Source of the DNA: Thermoplasmata archaeon
GTDB lineage: Archaea; Thermoplasmatota; Thermoplasmata; SG8-5
Length of the DNA stretch: 7,261 nucleotides
Assembly: GCA_023136815.1 (NCBI GenBank)
Contig: JAGLQM010000040.1
Location: forward strand, 1-7,261
Direction: 5' to 3'
The notes beneath the pieces are model-generated. The model ran no database searches. It saw only the letters and a list, made by a program, of their open reading frames with translations, and was not told where the DNA came from. Position numbers and translations under genes: made by a program. This document shows positions 1 through 5,614 of the stretch, in pieces. Within the stretch, counting starts at the first letter, position 1. Every line of letters starts with the position of its first letter.

Positions 1-155
1 CCATTTCCATTGACCATTCCATTGATTCTACCTTTATCATTTTTAGTAAGACCGTTTGTCAGGCCATTGGTTAATCCGTTTGTAAGACCGTTTGTCAAAC
101 CATTTGTCTTACCCAGGCCATTGGTCAATCCGTTTGTCAGGCCATTGGTCTTTCC
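1..155 (-). repeat. Tandem Thr-Asn-Gly-Leu coding repeat (12-bp unit)
   Basis: Read on the minus strand from residue 599, the protein runs GKTNGLTNGLTNGLGKTNG and then further TNGL units. In total there are eight TNG units, followed by a degenerate tail (ING, VNG, NG) at the window edge. The 12-bp units alternate in part as a 24-bp higher-order unit (ACC AAT GGC CTG, then ACA AAC GGN). Synonymous codons vary between units: Gly uses GGA, GGC and GGT, and Leu uses CTG, CTT, TTA and TTG. The array continues beyond position 1, so its full size is unknown. Confidence 0.9.
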
Positions 156-1949
156 TGGGAGAGGGCTGCTTTGGGCTTTCTGACCCAAAGCAGAGCTGGC
201 TGCCGGTCTTCTTAGATCTTTTTTCACATCAGTCTCGGCCTCTTTTGCTAGGAGGGCTAACTCATCTAATTCGTCTAGTGTAGAGTCTGCAATGATCTCA
301 GCCTCAAGCTCGGCTATGTCATCGATTTCCAGAGAGTCACCTAGAGATGTTAGTTCGGCCATTAGGTCATCCTTGAAGTCGAATTCCTTATCCTCTGATG
401 TGAAATCTTCAGCGGCAGTTTCAATCAAGCGTTTTCTGTCAAGGGCTTCCTTTATCTCTGATGTGAAGTCAGCGGCACTAATGCCAGTTGGAACAAGGAG
501 CTCCAGCTTTGCCTTGTCCTCTGGCATAATTTTGGCAGCGTTCAACATTTTGCTGCATCGGTCCAATCTTTTCTGTTCGTCTGCATCAATGACAGGCGCT
601 TCCAGAGTGCCGATTTCTTCCAGAATGTCATCTTCGGTTATGAGCTCGTCCAATGATATATCATCCTCAAGCTCCAGCATCTCATCAAGACCCCAGAGCT
701 CGTCCTTCAGCTTGTTTTCATCAACTCCCAGATCCCCCATGAGGGATTCCAGCATCTCATCCTCTTCTTCGGTTATTGCTGATTTCTTTTTGGCAAGTTC
801 CTGAATCTTCGGGTCAATTTTTTCATCTTCAGTGACAAGGTCTTCCAGTTCGTCAAGAAGCTCATCTGCCTTTGTCACCACAGCCTTTTCTGGCATTGGG
901 CCAATTTCCGCAGCCCGTTTGTAACAATTGACTGCCTTTTCATGTTCTCCCTGCTTGGTGAATATATCTGCCTTCAGGGCCCAGACACCAGGATGATTCA
1001 TATTTATTCTGGTTACCCCGTTTAGTGATTGCATGGCCTCGTCTAATTGGCCAAGTTTGAATTGAATATTAGCAAGTGCATAAAGACTATCAATATCATT
1101 TGGATTTTGTTGTGTTAAATCCTCTAATCTGGTACGTTCTGAATCCAGTTCTTCTTCTGCATGGACAGCATCCTGCTCATCAAATTGCATTCCACATTCA
1201 TAGCAGACCTTCTCTTCCACGCTCAATATGGTTGAGCACAAAGGACACTGGAACTCTTCCTCATCTTCATCGGTTGGCAATTCAACTTCCAGATGCTCAA
1301 TGCTCTTTGTGTCCAGCCTGCCCTGGAATGTCAAAATAATCTTTATCTTCTGGGCGGATTTCATGCCCAGGCCTTCTATTTCAGCCAGTTCATCAACAGT
1401 TGCCTCTACCAGATCTTCAACGTTTCTAAAACCAGCTTCATACAGGGCCTGGGCCTTGAGGTTACCGATGCCAGGCACTTCCTTCAGGTCCGCCAGTGCC
1501 TTTGCTTTCAGATGTTCTTCGGGACGTATGAAGCCCTCACGGACTATGTCATCCATTATGTCCTCAATGGTGTATTGGGTGGTCAGTGTTTCAATATACG
1601 GATCACCCAAGTCTTCACACTGTGCCCTCAATGTCTGAAAGTATCTTTCTGATGCCTCCTTAGCCTTTCCCCTGAGAGTCTGGCTCAATGCCAAAGCCAG
1701 GAACAAATTTGGTTGATTTGCTCCCAGGCTTTCTGCCCTGGCGAATGATGCCCATGCCTCCTCTGAATTATCGAGCGAAAGATGAACTTGTCCATACTCG
1801 AACCAGTGTTTTGGATTCAGAGGGTCCTTCTGCAGGAGCTTCCTCAGTCTCGAAAGTTCCGCTTTTGGATCTATTGGCTCATCAGAGTCGGATGACTTAT
1901 CCCACTTGGCCATGAAATCCTCGGTAAAGCGCTTCTTGTTAGATGCCAT
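1..1949 (-). CDS. Large multi-domain protein: TPR, helix-hairpin-helix, zinc motif, acidic segment and Asn-Gly repeats (C-terminus beyond window)
   Basis: The frame is open from ATG at 1949 to the window edge, giving 649 codons with no stop. Residues 43-107 look like TPR helices (WFEYGQVHLSLDNSEEAWASF). Residues 153-206 hold two helix-hairpin-helix motifs (VPGIG at 158-162, IEGLG at 191-195), which usually bind nucleic acid non-specifically. C235-x2-C238 and C249-x2-C252 form a zinc-ribbon-like knuckle pair. Residues 282-350 are TPR-like again (DSLYALANIQFKLGQLDEA). Residues 351-590 are strongly acidic and low in complexity. From residue 599 the chain is TNGL repeats. The start is uncertain: GAAGG at 1967-1963 lies 13 nt before ATG 1949, while the in-frame ATG at 1913 has GAGGA 4 nt before it. 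I see no signal peptide or membrane segment, so it is probably cytoplasmic. I do not recognise a named function; a scaffold that binds nucleic acid is a guess. Confidence 0.88.
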   Translation of the reverse strand, partial: MASNKKRFTEDFMAKWDKSSDSDEPIDPKAELSRLRKLLQKDPLNPKHWFEYGQVHLSLDNSEEAWASFARAESLGANQPNLFLALALSQTLRGKAKEASERYFQTLRAQCEDLGDPYIETLTTQYTIEDIMDDIVREGFIRPEEHLKAKALADLKEVPGIGNLKAQALYEAGFRNVEDLVEATVDELAEIEGLGMKSAQKIKIILTFQGRLDTKSIEHLEVELPTDEDEEEFQCPLCSTILSVEEKVCYECGMQFDEQDAVHAEEELDSERTRLEDLTQQNPNDIDSLYALANIQFKLGQLDEAMQSLNGVTRINMNHPGVWALKADIFTKQGEHEKAVNCYKRAAEIGPMPEKAVVTKADELLDELEDLVTEDEKIDPKIQELAKKKSAITEEEDEMLESLMGDLGVDENKLKDELWGLDEMLELEDDISLDELITEDDILEEIGTLEAPVIDADEQKRLDRCSKMLNAAKIMPEDKAKLELLVPTGISAADFTSEIKEALDRKRLIETAAEDFTSEDKEFDFKDDLMAELTSLGDSLEIDDIAELEAEIIADSTLDELDELALLAKEAETDVKKDLRRPAASSALGQKAQSSPLPGKTNGLTNGLTNGLGKTNGLTNGLTNGLTNGLTNGLTKNDKGRINGMVNGN

Positions 1950-2089
1950 AATTTTGCAACGTCCTTCTATTTTTTAATGTTAAACAGTATATCTATCTTA
2001 TTATTGTTGGATATATATGAACTTTCTATTCATATTTAATGAGTATATATTCTTTTCTATATCTATGACTATAACATATTTTTGTGAAA
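1950..2089 (-). promoter_or_regulatory. AT-rich intergenic region, probable promoter of the repeat-protein gene
   Basis: These 140 bases lie between the stop of the winged-helix gene and the start of the large repeat protein, both on the minus strand. The region is very AT-rich. TATA-like stretches lie at 2018-2011 (ATATATAT) and 2040-2031 (ATTAAATATG). The first would place transcription start near 1988, about 40 nt before the ATG. With several candidates in such AT-rich DNA, the exact box cannot be chosen. The region may also hold the terminator of the upstream gene, but no hairpin stands out. Confidence 0.4.
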
Positions 2090-2800
2090 TTATTCTGTCA
2101 AAATAAGAGTTTTTAAAGGATGATATGGAATCTCAATTCTTGCAATCTGGCCAGGAACCTTAAACAGTATATTAATACCGCCCCCTTTCAGTTCATTGAC
2201 TTCTGGTCTGAGGTGTTCTGCATTCATCTTTATTATGAGTTTTCTCAGGAATTCCTTCTGGGATGAAATATCCTCATTCACAATCTGGAAATATCCATCA
2301 GTGGGAAAATACCGTACATGCCTGCCGTCTCTTATAGAGGAGATAAGACCAACTGCCAGCATTTTTTTAAGTATCTCGGAAATATGGCTGTGGGAATATT
2401 CAACTTTCTCTCTGAGCATCCCATGATCCTGGCCAGGTTCCCTGACTATCGTCCTGTAGATTGACAGGATGGCGGGCTGATTGAGAAGTGAAAATACCAC
2501 TATACATTTTTTTGAGATGAGGCCAGAAGGACAGAATATTTTTTTCTTGCTATCAACATGGGAATCCACATATCCTGCTTTCACAAGATAGTCTAAATGC
2601 CATGATATTGTCGATCTTGACAGTTCAAGTGCTTTTGCTATCTGGCCAGTGCTGGTGCAGGGCCGTTCGAGCAGATATTGAAAAATTTTCCTTCGGTTGG
2701 CATTCATGAGTGCACTTGAAGGTCTGACCCTGGACACGTCTTCCTCTTCCTGGGGTTTTACTTCCACTGCCTTCTTCAGTGCATCTCCGAGCTTTGGCAT
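2090..2800 (-). CDS. Transcriptional regulator with two winged helix-turn-helix domains
   Basis: This 236-residue protein has two ArsR/MarR-like winged-helix units. The first spans about residues 30-95: NRRKIFQYLLERP is helix 1, STGQIAKALELSRSTISWHLDYLVKAGYV is the helix-turn-helix, and a KKKIF wing follows. The second spans about 105-168: SIYRTIVREPG, then MLREKVEYSHSHISEILKKMLAVGLI, then the wing RDGRHVRYF. Such tandem domains usually bind DNA as regulators. I see no ligand domain; the C-terminal ~65 residues are a short mixed alpha/beta tail. ATG 2800 is supported by AGGAG at 2813-2809 with an 8-nt spacer, and by an in-frame TAG just upstream. It follows the KaiC-like ATPase gene by 75 nt in the same direction and is probably co-transcribed. 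The target is unknown. Confidence 0.88.
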   Translation of the reverse strand: MPKLGDALKKAVEVKPQEEEDVSRVRPSSALMNANRRKIFQYLLERPCTSTGQIAKALELSRSTISWHLDYLVKAGYVDSHVDSKKKIFCPSGLISKKCIVVFSLLNQPAILSIYRTIVREPGQDHGMLREKVEYSHSHISEILKKMLAVGLISSIRDGRHVRYFPTDGYFQIVNEDISSQKEFLRKLIIKMNAEHLRPEVNELKGGGINILFKVPGQIARIEIPYHPLKTLILTE

Positions 2801-2808
2801 TCGGTTTT

Positions 2809-2813
2809 CTCCT
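2809..2813 (-). promoter_or_regulatory. Ribosome binding site of the winged-helix gene
   Basis: AGGAG sits 8 nt before ATG 2800. It fixes this start and argues against translation of the overlapping frame that opens at the ATPase stop codon. Confidence 0.8.
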
Positions 2814-2875
2814 AATATTTTCTAATAGACATTTCTCGAACAAATCCAATAATATGTTTTTTGATTTGTCCACCA

Positions 2876-3778
2876 TCAATCCTCGATCAGGTCATACTCT
2901 GTGAGGATTTGTCTCAAAATATAATCAGGATCCAGTGGCCCAATATCTTCCTGGGAAAGCATCTCAACGGTTCTCTGAATGCTCTTGTTGATCTCTGGTG
3001 TAAGATTTATCTTTTTATCTTTTGACATATTAGCCAGTGCTCTTTCCATTCTTGTTTTGAGGTTCACCATTTTGCTTGGCATCTCCTTGGCCAGATCTGC
3101 TTCCTGAACTATCAGGCCACTTCCTCTGACTATCTTGTAGGAATGCCAGAAATGACTGTGCCTTGAACTTCGGCACTTGATTATCTTCATGTCCCGGAGT
3201 TCTGGACTCTCATGGCTCTTGTATCGCAGGTGAATGACATTATCTGCCAGATACATCGGAATTACTAAATCCGGGCCAGATAAGTCTCCCATGACACTGT
3301 GTTCCTCCAGAGTGCATACCACTGTGCCTATCTTCCTGTTTTCCCTCAAAAGGAAAGAAACCAAATCACGCTGCTCATATTTGTGTTGTGCTGACCAGAG
3401 GACCGGCGTAAGTGGGTCAATAACTATTCTGGCATTGTAGCCTCGCCACTCGTCCACGAAGCCAGCCAGTTCGGTTTTGATAAAATCTGAGAATTGCTTT
3501 CCACCAGCATCAACAAAGACCATTGACCCCTCGTCAATATAATCCTCGATTTCGGGCCATCCCATCTCTATGACCTCTTTAATTATTTGCTTGGGCTCCT
3601 CATCCAACGTTATGAAAATTCCATCCTCGCCCTGTTCCACGCCCCGCTTGAGGAAATAGGTGGCAAAAGTGGTCTTTCCCGCACCTGAAGAACCAATCAC
3701 TGCTGTCACTGTATTCTGATTGATTCCGCCATCCAGCAAGTTGTTAAGTCCATAAATTCCGCTCTTGATCTTTTTCAT
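2876..3778 (-). CDS. KaiC-like (RAD55/RecA superfamily) ATPase
   Basis: This is a single-domain KaiC/RAD55-family P-loop ATPase of 300 residues. The family opening KSGIYGLNNLLDGGI is at residues 5-19. Walker A GSSGAGKTT is at 29-37, the paired catalytic-type glutamates are at E60-E61 (TLDEEP), and Walker B is IVIDP with D121. The later part shows the family pattern of a hydrophobic strand ending in an aspartate region (LADNVIHLRY), then KIIKCRSSRHSHFWHSYKI before a G-x-I-V strand. The final ~75 residues are a charged helical extension outside the ATPase core. Family members act in signalling, archaellum assembly or DNA repair. This one lacks clear FlaH or RadA hallmarks, so its specific role is unknown. 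GGTGAT at 3795-3790, overlapping the upstream stop, lies 11 nt before the ATG, which suggests translational coupling. Confidence 0.92.
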   Translation of the reverse strand: MKKIKSGIYGLNNLLDGGINQNTVTAVIGSSGAGKTTFATYFLKRGVEQGEDGIFITLDEEPKQIIKEVIEMGWPEIEDYIDEGSMVFVDAGGKQFSDFIKTELAGFVDEWRGYNARIVIDPLTPVLWSAQHKYEQRDLVSFLLRENRKIGTVVCTLEEHSVMGDLSGPDLVIPMYLADNVIHLRYKSHESPELRDMKIIKCRSSRHSHFWHSYKIVRGSGLIVQEADLAKEMPSKMVNLKTRMERALANMSKDKKINLTPEINKSIQRTVEMLSQEDIGPLDPDYILRQILTEYDLIED

Positions 3779-3790
3779 CGCCAGTGGACA

Positions 3791-4006
3791 TCACCGTCTG
3801 AGTTGTTCCAATTTTCTCTCTACCTTGGTGGCCTTTTTGTACTCACGGTAATGTGTTTTGCAGAGCTGGGTTCTTTTACCCTCTCCTTCCATCTTCTTTT
3901 CCAGGGCATCCTTGACCTTCTTCCTGGGCATTGAGCGTTCGCCAGCTTCATCACAACCAGATATATGGCATGTTTCAACGGATTCTTCTTTCCTGCTTCG
4001 CCTCAT
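3791..4006 (-). CDS. Small zinc-finger-like basic protein
   Basis: This 71-residue protein is highly basic. It has an N-terminal C13-x4-C18 pair (TCHISGCDEAG) and a distal C49-x2-H52 pair (QLCKTHYREYKKATK), a layout consistent with one CC/CH zinc site. I have an impression of similar short archaeal proteins ending in LC-x2-HY-x2-[FY]KKATK, but I cannot check it. The function is unknown; nucleic-acid or ribosome binding would suit the charge. It is the first gene of the set with the KaiC-like ATPase, which starts 12 nt after its stop. The start at 4006 has only a weak GTGAG (4014-4010) close by. With a TATA box near 4044 the mRNA leader would be about 10 nt, so initiation may be nearly leaderless. 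Confidence 0.82.
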   Translation of the reverse strand: MRRSRKEESVETCHISGCDEAGERSMPRKKVKDALEKKMEGEGKRTQLCKTHYREYKKATKVERKLEQLRR

Positions 4007-4037
4007 GTTCTCACAATCTTACATGATTCTGGACATA

Positions 4038-4050
4038 TTAAATATTATTG
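4038..4050 (-). promoter_or_regulatory. TATA box of the zinc-finger / KaiC-like / winged-helix gene set
   Basis: ATATTTAATATG on the minus strand ends 32 nt before ATG 4006. At the usual archaeal spacing, transcription would start near 4015. It lies downstream of the T-rich end of the tRNA-Arg gene, so this set appears to have its own promoter. Confidence 0.55.
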
Positions 4051-4093
4051 TAGGCTCTTTGTTTCGAATAATGAGTCTGCTTTTCAGTGATTC

Positions 4094-4103
4094 AAAAAAG
4101 AAA
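4094..4103 (-). terminator. T-rich terminator of tRNA-Arg
   Basis: TTTCTTTTTT begins four bases after the tRNA discriminator base. Archaeal RNA polymerase commonly terminates at such T-runs without a hairpin. Confidence 0.6.
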
Positions 4104-4106
4104 GTA

Positions 4107-4298
4107 CGCCCGGACCGAGATTTTCAACGAAAGAGCATGATTATCCGATAATTACAGCGTAATTTTCGGACACTGGCCTACTTTTTTCGAAATTTGGCCA
4201 TGTCTCAGTGAACGATATTGCGTGACGTTCACTTTCGGTTCGAACTCGGGTCGAAAGCTCCGCAAGCTTTTAGGATATCCTAGCTACCCTATCCGGGC
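4107..4298 (-). tRNA. tRNA-Arg(GCG) interrupted by a T-loop intron
   Basis: Exon 1 is 4298-4239 (60 nt) and exon 2 is 4120-4107 (14 nt). The acceptor arm GCCCGGA (4298-4292) pairs perfectly with TCCGGGC (4114-4108), and the discriminator is G4107. The D-arm is GGGT/TCCT, with A14, G18G19 and A21 in place. The anticodon stem AAAGC/GCTTT is perfect and its loop TTGCGGA gives anticodon GCG, which reads CGC/CGU arginine codons. The variable loop is CGAC. The T-stem CCGAG (4249-4245) pairs with CTCGG (4119-4115). The loop TTCGAAT forms only after joining A4239 to T4120. No CCA is encoded, as in most archaea. Exon 1 alone looks like a truncated tRNA, so a scan expecting contiguous genes may miss it. 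The joined cloverleaf has no mismatch in the acceptor, anticodon or T stems. Actual splicing is inferred. Confidence 0.92.
4121..4238 (-). other. 118-nt tRNA intron at position 59/60, highly structured
   Basis: The borders form a bulge-helix-bulge. The outer helix is the T-stem. The central helix is TTCG (4244-4241) with TGAA (4126-4123), closed by one G-U pair. The bulges are A4240-A-C4238 and A4122-A-T4120. The inner helix is CGAAAG (4237-4232) with CTTTCG (4133-4128), plus one extra unpaired T4127. Cutting between the second and third base of each bulge yields the exact mature T-loop. The interior holds three further hairpins: GTGAACG (4232-4226, whose first G competes with the inner helix) with CGTTCAC (4214-4208); TGGCC (4200-4196) with GGCCA (4178-4174); and TCCGA-A-AATTAC (4170-4159) with GTAATT-A-TCGGA (4155-4144) around a GCT triloop. 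It holds no convincing protein frame and no paired C/D boxes. Confidence 0.85.
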
Positions 4299-4326
4299 AA
4301 GTGAAGTGAGCCAGTAAAGGCAATCA

Positions 4327-4334
4327 CATTTAAG
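4327..4334 (-). promoter_or_regulatory. TATA box of tRNA-Arg
   Basis: CTTAAATG on the minus strand is centred about 33 nt before the first tRNA base, so transcription would start a few bases upstream of the mature 5' end. This spacing suits archaeal tRNA genes. Confidence 0.5.
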
Positions 4335-4370
4335 AATTTTGGCATCGGATGGGCGTTGCCCTTAAATCAT

Positions 4371-4469
4371 AACTTTGACAATTGATGTCTAAATATTCGT
4401 CAAAGTTGGGATAGACGCAGATTTGACAAACATAATTTGGTTTAAATGTCAAATTTGGGATAAATCCCA
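4371..4469. repeat. Diverged tandem ~48-bp repeat with TTTGAC / GTCAAA inverted half-sites, likely promoter-operator
   Basis: Copy 1 has AACTTTGAC (4371-4379) and GTCAAAGTT (4399-4407), a perfect 9-bp inverted repeat with a 19-nt spacer. Copy 2 has ATTTGACA (4421-4428) and TGTCAAAT (4447-4454), a perfect 8-bp inverted repeat with an 18-nt spacer. In each copy a TATA-like TAAATAT or TTTAAAT directly precedes GTCAAA, and TTGGGATA follows. GTCAAAGTTGGGATAGA and GTCAAATTTGGGATAAA match at 15 of 17 bases, 49 bp apart. In copy 2, TGGGAT-AA-ATCCCA (4456-4469) is also an inverted repeat. The element lies between the divergent tRNA-Arg and the 98-residue zinc gene and could control either. Which protein binds is not visible. 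Confidence 0.6.
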
Positions 4470-4512
4470 GAATTTTCAATCTTATTTTTGTTTCTGTCTT
4501 TTAGGTGCAACG

Positions 4513-4561
4513 CCTGATTCATCCAAATCCCTAAATATCACTATTCATTACATGATTCAGG
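4513..4561 (+). promoter_or_regulatory. Possible hairpin covering the ribosome binding site of the 98-residue gene
   Basis: CCTGATTCAT (4513-4522) can pair with ATGATTCAGG (4552-4561): nine of ten positions pair, with one U-U mismatch and a 29-nt loop. The 3' arm covers the first three bases of the AGGAG at 4559-4563. This could modulate initiation, but the loop is long and the effect is inference. Confidence 0.3.
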
Positions 4562-4563
4562 AG
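4559..4563 (+). promoter_or_regulatory. Ribosome binding site of the 98-residue gene
   Basis: AGGAG lies 4 nt before ATG 4568, a short but usable spacing. It selects this start over the out-of-frame ATG at 4552. Confidence 0.65.
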
Positions 4564-4567
4564 CAGC

Positions 4568-4864
4568 ATGTCAGGACAGACCGAAACCGAGAGTGCAAGG
4601 CGCAGAATGGTTATCGAATCAATAGTCGAAGGCAGGAAGATGGAAGCCTATGCCGAGCACCGCACAAAAGAAATGAACATCTGTTGGATGTGTAATTCCA
4701 TCTGTTATAGAAAGACGCCTGGCAAGATTGTAGGAAAACGGTGGGTCTGCATTGACTGCCTCCGCCAGTTAAAAGAAACCCTTGATACATTGGACCAGTG
4801 GGAAGAGGAACTGGTCATGCAGAAGGATGCCCGCAGGCAATTGGACGGGGATATTGGAGCCTGA
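4568..4864 (+). CDS. Small protein with a two-CxxC zinc motif, unrecognised family
   Basis: This is the only plus-strand gene and encodes 98 residues. Residues 1-36 are charged and helical (TETESARRRMVIESIVEGRK). C39-x2-C42 and C61-x2-C64 frame a short beta-type segment (TPGKIVGKRWVCIDC), a layout typical of a treble-clef or zinc-ribbon knuckle; C46 may be an extra ligand. A charged helix (residues 65-92) follows. There is no signal peptide or membrane segment, so it is probably cytoplasmic. I do not recognise the family. It diverges from tRNA-Arg across the TTTGAC/GTCAAA repeat region and converges on atpD. A TATA-like TTTAAATG at 4441-4448 would give a leader of roughly 100 nt. The coding case rests on the Shine-Dalgarno site, the cysteine pattern and the lack of any competing gene. 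Confidence 0.78.
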   Translation: MSGQTETESARRRMVIESIVEGRKMEAYAEHRTKEMNICWMCNSICYRKTPGKIVGKRWVCIDCLRQLKETLDTLDQWEEELVMQKDARRQLDGDIGA

Positions 4865-4972
4865 AGAATCTATTTTCAATTTTGTTTATCCTGAATGCAA
4901 TTGTGTTACGTTCATTGTTTCACATCCAACCTAACTTTGACATTCTGTAAGTATGAACTTGTATGAGAATAA
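4865..4972. other. Convergent intergenic region with T-rich stretch and a repeat of TAACTTTGACA
   Basis: These 108 bases separate the 98-residue gene from the end of atpD. A T-rich stretch on the plus strand (4870-4890, ATTTTCAATTTTGTTTA) may terminate the 98-residue gene. TAACTTTGACA at 4932-4942 repeats the 11 bases at 4370-4380 exactly, in the same orientation. No clear hairpin terminator for atpD is seen. Confidence 0.4.
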
Positions 4973-5614
4973 TTAGACCGCTACCTCTGTTTCTTCAGAG
5001 CTCAATTTCTTGAACCGTTTCAGACGGAAGATATTTTCGCGCTCCAATTCTTCCAGCCGCATGGTTATGGCAGTTTCAATTTTTTCTAGTTCCGGTAAAA
5101 TTCTGTATTCCAGAGCATTGACACGCCGTCTGGTTCCCTCTATTTCGTCCAGTAGTTTCTTCATTATAGTTTCCTTCTCGGCGACCTTGATTATGGCTTC
5201 CACCAGTTCCTCGTAGACCTTTGATGCCTCGTCAATTCTGTTTGAGGTTCCGATAACACCATAACCCCGTTGGTCCAGCCGTTTCTTAACATTACTTGCA
5301 GAAATCACTGGCACAACAACTCCCATGAGATTTTTCCTGCTGATTTTAATATCTGGACCGTCCTTTCTGGCAAAAGCTGCTGAACGAATAGCAAAGGTTC
5401 CCTCCACTGCAACCGCAATGCCCAGCTTTTCTTCAGCAATCTTCAGTATCTTCTGAAGTTCCTGGCGGACTGATTTTGTATCATCCAGCACCTCAAAAAA
5501 ACTCATTATCAGCCCATCTCGTTTCTTCTTCAACAGGGTATGGCCCTTCTCGGCGAATTTCTTTTTCTTTTTTACGGCCAGCAACTCCGAACGGGTGGGT
5601 TTGTAATCCATCAT
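4973..5614 (-). CDS. atpD: A-type ATP synthase subunit D
   Basis: Subunit D forms the central rotor stalk that links the A3B3 head to the membrane ring. The 213-residue length and the long coiled-coil layout fit the family: an N-terminal helix rich in Lys ([25 protein letters not shown]), the conserved middle region with GVVVPVI, and a C-terminal helix with [18 protein letters not shown]. The ATG at 5614 overlaps the atpB stop in ATGA, so the two are translationally coupled. GGGGTGAG at 5630-5623 gives a good ribosome binding site with an 8-nt spacer; the adjacent second ATG at 5611 is an equally possible start. It is the last subunit gene visible in this operon. Confidence 0.96.
   Translation of the reverse strand: MMDYKPTRSELLAVKKKKKFAEKGHTLLKKKRDGLIMSFFEVLDDTKSVRQELQKILKIAEEKLGIAVAVEGTFAIRSAAFARKDGPDIKISRKNLMGVVVPVISASNVKKRLDQRGYGVIGTSNRIDEASKVYEELVEAIIKVAEKETIMKKLLDEIEGTRRRVNALEYRILPELEKIETAITMRLEELERENIFRLKRFKKLSSEETEVAV

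Noticed and set aside
292..804. Serine-rich plus-strand frame of 170 residues
   Set aside because: It is the antisense of the Asp/Glu-rich segment of the minus-strand protein; acidic codons read in reverse give serine runs. It has no supporting start site.
2625..2876. A separate small gene opening at TTG/ATG overlapping the ATPase stop
   Set aside because: It overlaps most of the first winged-helix domain in another frame and turns into low-complexity basic residues. The regulator gene has its own AGGAG and clear domains.
4121..4238. Box C/D or H/ACA guide RNA inside the tRNA intron
   Set aside because: A CTGA and an ACA are present, but no C box (RTGATGA) or kink-turn partner was found and the first hairpin is too short for a standard H/ACA unit. 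Not called.
4239..4298. Truncated tRNA as a remnant or integration site (att) of a mobile element
   Set aside because: Elements that insert at tRNA genes usually restore or duplicate the 3' end. Here the missing 14 nt lie 118 nt downstream in the correct order and orientation, and the borders fit a bulge-helix-bulge, so an intron explains it better. No integrase gene is present.
4352..4514. GGCGTTGC (4352-4359) with GCAACGCC (4507-4514) as a large inverted repeat
   Set aside because: An 8-bp match between segments 147 bp apart is expected by chance in a region of this size, and the flanks do not extend it.
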